DNA of 64,000 nt, taken from contig VXBP01002567.1 of NCBI GenBank assembly GCA_013400115.1, forward strand, positions 62,001-126,000, in the 5' to 3' direction. Below, piece by piece: positions 13,201 through 22,200 of the stretch. Positions within the stretch are counted from its first letter, which is position 1, and every line of letters starts with the position of its first letter. The stretch comes from Rhinopomastus cyanomelas (Eukaryota > Chordata > Aves > Bucerotiformes > Rhinopomastidae). The notes below the pieces were generated by a model. The model made no database searches and had not been told where the DNA came from. It worked only from the letters and a program-made list of their open reading frames with translations. Both the position numbers and the translations under genes were made by a program.

Positions 13201-16200
13201 AGAGTGACTTTATTTTTAGCTTTGTTTCAGATCCAAGAGTTTGTTGAAGAATTGTTTGTTTGTAAGTTGTTGCCTCTCAGAAACAACCACTCTGCCCAAG
13301 TTTAAAAGAGAATGCTTTAATCCCTCTGCTTCTGGCATGCTGCTGGTTATTACTTGAAGCTTTTTTAGTGCCTTGGTGCTTGAATAATCTCTTCTGAGCA
13401 GATTTGATAATAATCTTTGCTAGATCTTTTTCTGTTCTTCAGTTTCAGCTGTGTACCTATCTGTTCCAGGTCTGTTCCAGTCCCTAATGATTCTATGATT
13501 TATACAGATAAAAATGTGTCTAAAAATGAGGATACAGTGGTTGCTGCCAAGATTCTTTCAAGGCAACTTTTACCTATTCATTGCAGACTTACCACTGCGT
13601 GCAAGCTATAGATACGTGATGTGCAGGGCTGTTCAGTGGTAACCTGGAACTACAGAGCAGGCTCTCATCCCTACCTCCAGTACCATCTCTAGTTAAAGGG
13701 TGCAACTGGGACATGGCTGACAGCACAGCTACTGATGCATGAGGCAGTCTGAGCTGTGGAGACTATTGATCAGCCATGTGTCTCTAGGTGATATTACAGG
13801 TAAATCAATTCTCACCATGACCTAAGTGATGTGACTCAGAAAAGCTACACCTGACCCTGTGCCCCTTGCCAGCAGTGCTCCCTGTTTCTCCAGCTATGCC
13901 CGTTCTATAATGATGCCCTTTTTATCCTCATCAGGACTCCTGCTGCTGCCTGTCCCCACCAACAAAGATCTTGCACTGTACCTGAACAGGAGATAGCTGT
14001 AACAGACACTCTGACCTGCAGACATTGGCTTGGCCTGTGGGTTTTGCAAAGCATTAGCAGTAGCAATGGAAATGGTCCGAATGAAGAAACTTGTGCATTC
14101 AACTAGATACGAAAAATAAAATACCAGTGAAGCACAGGAGAGTAAATTGACAGAGAGTGTCTTTAAGCACAGTTTAACATACATTCAGCAACTCTTAGAT
14201 GCATTTGCTAGGTTTTGGCACATCACGCTGCTCTTCATCACACACTGAAGTCTTCAAGGTGACTTTCTCTGCTGTTTTGCCTGTGTCACATCTATATTTA
14301 TTACTGTGCTGCTGCAGGTTTGGATATGCACTGCCGTTTAACAGAGCCACTTGGAATGAGAATAGCAGAGTTTCCTTTGAATCCTATGTTTGCAAAGATG
14401 CTTCTGGAGTCAGGTGAGAGGAAAGAAAGTCAAATTTTCTTCACAGTCTTGTGAATAGAGGACACTGAATGTTCTGGTCCTGTGTCTTCTTACTCACTTT
14501 GAGGGTGAGTTGAATAGAACATTTCCTTTAATGAATTTATCCACTTCTGCTCATCAGGAAACTTTGGCTGCTCCCAGGAGATTTTGACAATTGCTGCCAT
14601 GATGCAAATTCAGAACATCTTTGTGATCCCTCCAAATCAAAAAGCTCAGGCTGTAAGTTCAATTGACTCATTTTCTTTTCTGTTAGTTCTGCCAAATGTT
14701 TTGTTGATAGCTGTAACAGACTGTGAGTTTGTGTGGAAATGAAGTGAGATCTGGAGCTGTGCCTGGTGCTTGTAGGTGAAAGTGCAGACTGAGTGGGGAA
14801 ACTTTGAACCCTTTACTAGAGTTAAAGTCTCCTTCTGAGGAGCAGAAACATGAAAAGTTATGAGCTGATTATAGTCAGCATAAGGGTTTGCCAGAAATGC
14901 CAAACCTCTACAAGCACTGCTTTTCACAGAATCACACAACATTGGGGATTGGAAGGGACCTCAAAAGACCATTCATTCCAATCCCCCCACCACAGCAGGA
15001 TCACCTAGATCAAGTTGCACAGGAACATGTCCAGATGAGTTTTATCCATCTGCAGAGACAGAGACTCCACAACCTCCCTGGGCAGCCCCTTCCAGTGCTC
15101 TGTCACACTCACTGGGAAGAAGTTCCTTCTCATATAGATGTGGAACCTCCTCTGTTCCAGCTCACACCCGTTGACCCTTGTCCTGTCATTAGATGCCACT
15201 GAGCAGAGCCTGGCTCCATCCTCCTGACACCCACCCTTCACATATTTATAGACATTAGTGAAGTCACCCCTCAGTCTCCTTTTCTTCCAAGCTCAAAAGA
15301 CCCATCTCCCTCGACCTTTCCTCATCAGGGAGATGTTCCACTCCCTTCATCATCTTCATGGCCCTGCAAATACAGGGATGATGGGCACACAGGGTGTTGG
15401 GCACCATTTTTGCAGAAATCAGTCTGCCTATAAAAATACCATTCTTCTTCTCCAGGCCAGGCAACACAGAAAGTTTGCTGTGGAAGAAGGTGATCATCTC
15501 ACTATGCTTAATGTGTATGAAGCCTTTGTCAAAGTAAGTCATTCTGTGTGTTTGTGGATTTACACACTTGGGGTCCACAGTTCTCATTGTGGAATTTACA
15601 GCACCCTCAGAGTTGAGGGCTGTGAAGTCTATTAAGTGATAATTCTCCTTTAAAAATTTTCTTGGTTTATTTTGTCATTGACCTGCTGTAGGTCTAATGA
15701 ACAGGCACTTGAAAGAGTTTGGTTTGGGTGTAGCATGGAAGTCTTGCAGGTTGAGTAGGGCCTAAGAAAAACAAGTATAGAAATTCCAGATGGAGTTAGT
15801 CCAATCCCTAACAAGGAATTGGAAGGGACCTTGAAAGATCATGCAGTCCAATCCCTCTGCCACAGTTCATAGTCTCATCTTTTCTGTTGATGCCTCCAAG
15901 TTTTTTTGAGTATAAACTGCACCTACACCTCCCAGTCTTCTGTCTTTCTGTTATTTCATTGCCTTACTGCTCATGGTATTCTCTTCTAAGTGCCATTATG
16001 CATTTAGCATCAAAGTAATCTGAATGTTTCTTTGTAAGCTGAGGTTTTATTTAGCTGTTTTGAAGTGCTCCTACATGTTTGGGTGAAGTGTGTTTTGCCA
16101 GTACAAAGCATTTCTGTCATGTAGTCAGAATGATGTTGAGTTGAAGCCATATAACCACTCCTGTGATCCAGAGGACTGCTTGTTTCTTTTCCTGATGGTA

Positions 16201-19200
16201 TTTCATTGTGATTTTTCCTGTTCTTCTCACTGTGCAGCACAACAAGAGCTCTCAATGGTGTCAGGACCACTTTCTCAACTACAAGGGGCTTGTTAGAGCT
16301 TCAGTTGTAAGAGAGCAGCTGAAAAAGCTTCTCGTCCACTTCAAAGTGCCAAAGAAGTCTAGTGAAGGTAAGAATGTTTTTAACCTCTTGTCCTGTACAT
16401 ATTAAAGACAGCTCCAAACTGTCAGCTTGCTTCCTGTTTTTCTTGTAACCTCTGAAGTGTCTTCGCCCTGGTTTAATGTTAATTAACCCTTTTTACTCCC
16501 TAAAAGTGACTACAGAAGAGAATTTTAAACCACTTTGCAATGGGCATTTAGTCCAGTCTTCATTTGTTAAGTTTTTCAGGAAAGATTTTCACCATTGATA
16601 ATATTTTTTATGGACAGACTTACTAAGAGCATCATAAATAGGTCATCTTGGTCACTCTTCTGACCTTTCAGAAATGTGTTTTTCTTGTCTGTTACAAGTG
16701 ACGAACGGTAACAGGACTGGATGGTCTTTCGAGGTGCCTTCCAATCCCTAATGTTCTGTGATTGCTAAGTGGTATTTTAGGGGTTTTGGCAACTCCATTG
16801 ACTCATTTAACATAATTCTTTTCTTCAGGTGATCCAGATCCTGTTCTGAGATGCATAGTTTCTGGGTTCTTTGCTAATGCAGCTAAATTCCACTCCACTG
16901 GAGCTTACAGGTAGATATCAATAACTGTGCTGCAACTGTTCTTATTTTAAAGGCTCTGACTGGATTCACCTAACTAAAACAGATCATTCCCTGAACACAT
17001 GCAGTGAGAAGCACATACTGCTGGATTTACTAAATACTTGAGTCTTGTGTCTGCAAAGTCTTGGGAGTGTTTATCTCTTTGGCAAATAGAAATAGTTATT
17101 GATAGTGGAAAGCTGTTGCTGGTAGTAGTTAGGTTGTGTTATAGCAGAGACACTGCACCTGTACTAGCACTAAGTATAGCACTAAGCCCAGACACTGCTG
17201 TTACATTTAATGCAGATAGAACTCTCTTAGGACATCAAATTATTTCTTCCTTTGGCTAAATGCTAAGCTGGTTTCATCTGAAGGCCTGTTCATCAGATGC
17301 AAATGCTTTTAGTTTGCTCCAGCTCTTTCACAGTTGCTTGTTCTTAAGTGTTCTTGGTGAGAGTGAAAGGAACCAAATGTTAAACCATGACTAGATGCAC
17401 AGTCTAAAATAGTATCTTGCTTTCCAGGACTATCCGTGATGACCATGAGCTTCATATCCACCCTACTTCGGTGCTGTACGCAGAGAAACCTCCACGCTGG
17501 TAAGTTAAAGCTGCTGTCCCTAGCTTGGTGATCCTTACGACACTTCGTCAGCATCCAGCTGTTGTCAAGAATGGCTTTTCCCCACCAGTGGAGGAATTAG
17601 ATGTAGGTCATGCTTCCCACAGAGATAACCCGACTGGTATTTCCTTTCCATCTCATTGTAGGCAGTTTCCAAATAAACCAGGGGAATAGAGTGATGTTTA
17701 ACTGTCCAAAAAAACCTGCAAGGGAAAGCTGAGTCAGGTGACTGGTTTCTAATAGGAACCAGTCTTTGCCCTGCAAATTGTTGTCTCGGGTCCACTGGGG
17801 AAACAACTGTCATTTTAACAACAAAACCCTGTTTCCCAGTGTCAGCAAACCAACCAAGTCACCCACAACAAAGCAACAAGCTAAAGAGATTACAAGCCCT
17901 CCAGAACTCCTGCAGGTTGTGGTCCCACCATCTGCTCTGGCACAGCTGCCCTTGAAGAGCTCAGTGGCGTCAGCCCTGGCTTCTGTGGGCTCCGTGAAGT
18001 CTTCCCCATCCTTCTGTTTCCACAGAGCTGGGGCTGCAGTGCAGCTCTCTTCTCACACAGCACCCCAGCACCAAGAAACCCCTGAGCTCTGTGAAAACCT
18101 GTTGAAGCACTGACTGGCTGAGCCAAAGACAGGTTCTGCTGGCTGCTGGGGAAAGTTGTTTGGTTGAGGTTTTTTGTCTTACAGGATCTATTCCTGCCCC
18201 TACCCCCAGATTAGAAAAGCAGACCTGTAGGCAGTGTGCTGGAAGCCTAAACTGGTAAAAGCTTAAGAGCTTTGCCTGTGTGCCAAGGGTGGCAGCAGTA
18301 TTGCTGGAGCTTCTAGGAATACTGATAATGGGCTTAAATCTTTCTAGGTTTTCTTATTGCAGAACTGATGCAGAGCTGTCTTCCTGAGGCCTTGTGGTGT
18401 TGCTATCACCAGGCTAAAGATGCTGATGGCATCCTGTTAGACATGTGTTTAACTTACTAAGCAACTCTAGTCTCAATGCTGCTCCTGCTGCCTGGGCACC
18501 CATGCTCTGCAGGGCTTCAGTTCTCTGTCTGTTACAGGTGTATTAAAAATGTGTTCTCATTCCTGCTGGTTTTCCTCAGATTCCTCTTCAGTTGTATTAC
18601 CTGATGCACCTTGGGCTGCATTTGGCAGACAAGAGAGTTTTGGACTTGTTCCTCTTTGCTTTTGAGAGCAAAATACCACTTAATCAGAGACCACAGTCCT
18701 TACAGTTTACAGTTCTACTGTATATGGGAGGTGGATAATGACTTATGGGTTCTGGTGACTAACCCCTCAGTGCTTCCATGGTAGAAATGGCTTTCCCTGC
18801 TGAAGGGTTACTTCAGAAATAGGTTGCCCATGCTGGAAACCTGTTCAGGCATTCACCAGAGACTGACTCTGTGTGGCTGGCTGTTTCTAAACCTCTTAGG
18901 AGGAGATCTCTGGCAGTAGTTAAAGATGATTTATTCCATTAGTCCTTATCTTGTCTGCTTGCAGACAGGGACCAGGGATAGTCATGCTGTGATTCATGCC
19001 CTACCTGGTTTTTTTTGGTGCTTAGATATCTTTCCTCATGATTTGCATTCATCAAACAAGGAAAGTGAAAGATTTGGGTCCTCAACACATTAACCCTTTG
19101 AAGCAGGTCAAGAGGAGATGCAGAACAGAGGACTGCAGCACCTTCCTGTGAGGATGGACTGCATGAGTTGGGGTTGTTCAGCCTGGAGAAAAGGCAGCTC

Positions 19201-22200
19201 CAAGATGACCTTATTGCAGCCTTTCAGTACTTTAAGGGAGTCTACAAGAAAGATGGGGAGGGACATTTAGCCAGGCCTGTTGTGACAGGATGGGGGGTGA
19301 TGGTTTTAAACTAGAAGAGTGAAGATTTAGATCAGAGAGAAGGAATATGTTTTTTTTTACAATGAGGGTGGTGAAACTCTGGAACAGGTAGCCCAGAGCA
19401 GATGATGAAGACTCCATTCCTTAGGACATTCGAGGTCAGGCTGGATGGGACTCTGGACAACCTGCTCTACGTGAAGATGTCCCTGCTCCCTGCAGGGGGT
19501 TGAACTAAATGACCTTAAATGTCCTTTCAACCCAATACATAAATGACCTTAAATGTCCTTTCAACCCAATACATAAATGACCTTAAATGTCCTTTCAACC
19601 CAATACATAAATGACCTTAAATGTCCTTTCAACCCAATACATTCTACTCTTCTGTAGAATAGTACTGTCTGTCTACTACTACTGTCCCAGTAGTACATGA
19701 AGGCATTTTTATGGCAGTCTAAAGGCTGTATCAGTACAGAGTGCTTTGAACAGCCAGAGGAAGGAGAAAAGAGGCTGTACCTCAACTTAGCCACTCTCTT
19801 GTCACTCGAAATACCGCCTCTGGCAGCGTGTGAAATTGTCTGAGGATGCTCTTAACTGTCTTGTTCCCATGTGGCTTCATAGCAAACACTTTTTCCTTTC
19901 CCCTAGGATAGTCTACAATGAAGTCATACAGACTGCTAAATACTACATGAGAGATGTGACTGCCGTTGAATCTGCATGGCTCCTGGAACTGGCACCTCAT
20001 TTTTACCAGCAAGGAACGGTACGGAATCGGCATAAAGGCCAAACGGTACCATTGCTGTATTAGCAGCTCTTGTATCTGAACTTCTTAGTGTTTGTTTTGT
20101 TGTCTATTGAATGTTTAAAAAAATGACTTCATTTCTGTTCATTATAACTCCAGTATGAAGAAAGTATAATAAATTAGGGCATAAAAACTTTTCCCAAAGT
20201 ATAAAGGAGCCTTTCGCTGATCAGTGAAGCCTTCAAGCACTTTTGCTTGTCTACAGGCACCGGGTAGTACATCAGAGCAGCTCTAGCTAGGCAGGAGTCA
20301 CAGTTTGCACAGTGGTTTTGAGAAGTCTTTGCAGACTTCCTGAATGTTAGTTCAAATCTTGAGCCTATTTTGACCATTAAGTTTACTTGGGGGGGTGAAA
20401 GAAGAGAGCTCTGGTCTGTTCAAATTTGTGTGTTGCTGTACAGTAGGATGACCATGAGCCAGCAATGGGCCCTTGTGGCCAAGAAGGTCAATAGTATCCT
20501 GGGGTGGATCAAAAGGAGGGTAGTTAGCAGATGGAGAGAGGTTCTCCTTCCCCTCTGCTCTGCCCTGGTGAGACCAGATCTGGAATATTGTGTCCAGGTC
20601 TGGACTGCTCAGTTCCAGAAGGACACAAAGCTGCTGGAGACAGTCCAGCACAGAGCCACAAATACGATGGAGTGGAACACCTCCCTTATGAGGAAAGGCT
20701 GAGGGAGCTGTGTTTCTTGAGCTTGGAGGAAAGGAGACTGAGAGGTGACCTCATTAAGGTCTATAAATATGTGAAGGCTGGGTGTCAGGAGGATGAAGCC
20801 AGGCTCTGCTCAGTGGCATCTAATGATAGGACAAGGGGCAATGGGTGTGAGCTGGAACAGAGGAGGTTCCACGTCAAGATGAGAAGGAACTTCTTCACAG
20901 TGAGGGTGATGAAGCACTGGAAGGGGCTGCCCAGGGGGTTGTGGTGTCTTCTTCTCTGGAGACATTTAAAACCCATCTGGCCATGTCCCTGTGTGACTTG
21001 ATCTAGGGGATCCTGCTCTGTCAGGGGGATTGGACTGGATGGTCTTTTGAGGTCCCTTCCAATCCCTAATGACTGGATCTAGGGGATCCTGCTGTATCAC
21101 AGGGATTGGACTGGATGATCTTTCGAGTTCCCTTCCAATCACTAATGTTCTCTGATTCTGTATGCTTCCCTTTCCTTTCCAAGTATATTTGAATAGTTGT
21201 TGCCTTCCTTGATCAACTCTGTCCCTTGTGAATCCATCAGTCTTGACTTAGTGCTGCTCATTCAGAGGACTGGATGAATGTTACTTATCTAAGTGTTAGT
21301 TATACTGGAGCTGTTGGTACTACTGTGCAGGCAAGATTGCCAAACTGATCTTGCATATGAATTTTCTCACGGGAGATGAGTAACTCCTGAGCTTTATATA
21401 TTAAATTAGTGAAGTATTTCCACAATACTGACTGAAAAAACACACTTGTGTGTCTGAGCTGTGCGCAAGATGAGATCTGCTCCCGCGTATCAGCAGCTGT
21501 GTAGCATAAACTCCAGTTCCTAACTTAAGTACTTGCTGTGCTGTTTGACTTTTCAGACAATGTGGTGTTTGCTTTCTTTAACTTCCTGGGCTTTGGGGAA
21601 AAAGAGAAACCACTGTGGTTACAGTGCACAGAGACATTGGCATCTGTCCCTGTCACTGACTTGAGAGGGTTGTGTTGTTTTCAGTGTTCAGCTCTGATAG
21701 TTGATCTCAGTTATCCAGACACTCTGTTATAAAGGCACTAAGTAGCTGAATATGTTCTGCCTGTTTTTGCTATCACACATTTGGCAAAGGCTGTAATCAC
21801 CCCTATGGGGCTGACTCAGTGTTTACACAGAATCACAGGCCATTAGGGATTGGAATCACAGAATCATTAGGGATTGGAAGGGACCTCGAAATGTCATCCA
21901 GTCCAATCCCCCTTACACAGCAGGATCACCTAGACCAAGTGGCACAGGAACATTTCCAGGTGGGTCTTAAACATCTCCAGAGAAGAAGACTCCACAACCC
22001 CCCTGGGCAGCCCCTTCCAGTGCTCTGTCACCCTCACTCTGAAGAAGTTGGCTGCTGTTAGGCAAACAGATGAGCCAATGTTCCAGTTGTATCAAATCTA
22101 CTTCTGGGATAAATAATCCTTATGACTCATGTCATTTACATGTTGTAACATCCCAAATGTTTCAACACAACCTCCCATTATGATGTGACCTCCCCACTGG

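Larger units (their letters stand above)
9990..14317. other. DHX35 intron w9-w10, largest intron
   Basis: 4.3 kb. Holds a solo CR1 tail (10,152), an older CR1 (11,642) and a tiny tail (13,476). The remainder is unique; several open frames up to 129 codons show no recognisable protein. Confidence 0.6.
17500..19906. other. DHX35 intron w15-w16
   Basis: 2.4 kb. Contains unique sequence to about 19,140, then a CR1 with a 34-bp minisatellite at its 3' end. Confidence 0.7.

Noticed and set aside
20019..20063. Read-through of exon w16 to a stop at 20,063 as the true DHX35 C-terminus
   Set aside because: The downstream exon at 23,538 restores the basic C-terminus remembered for DHX35, so read-through would be at most an alternative form.
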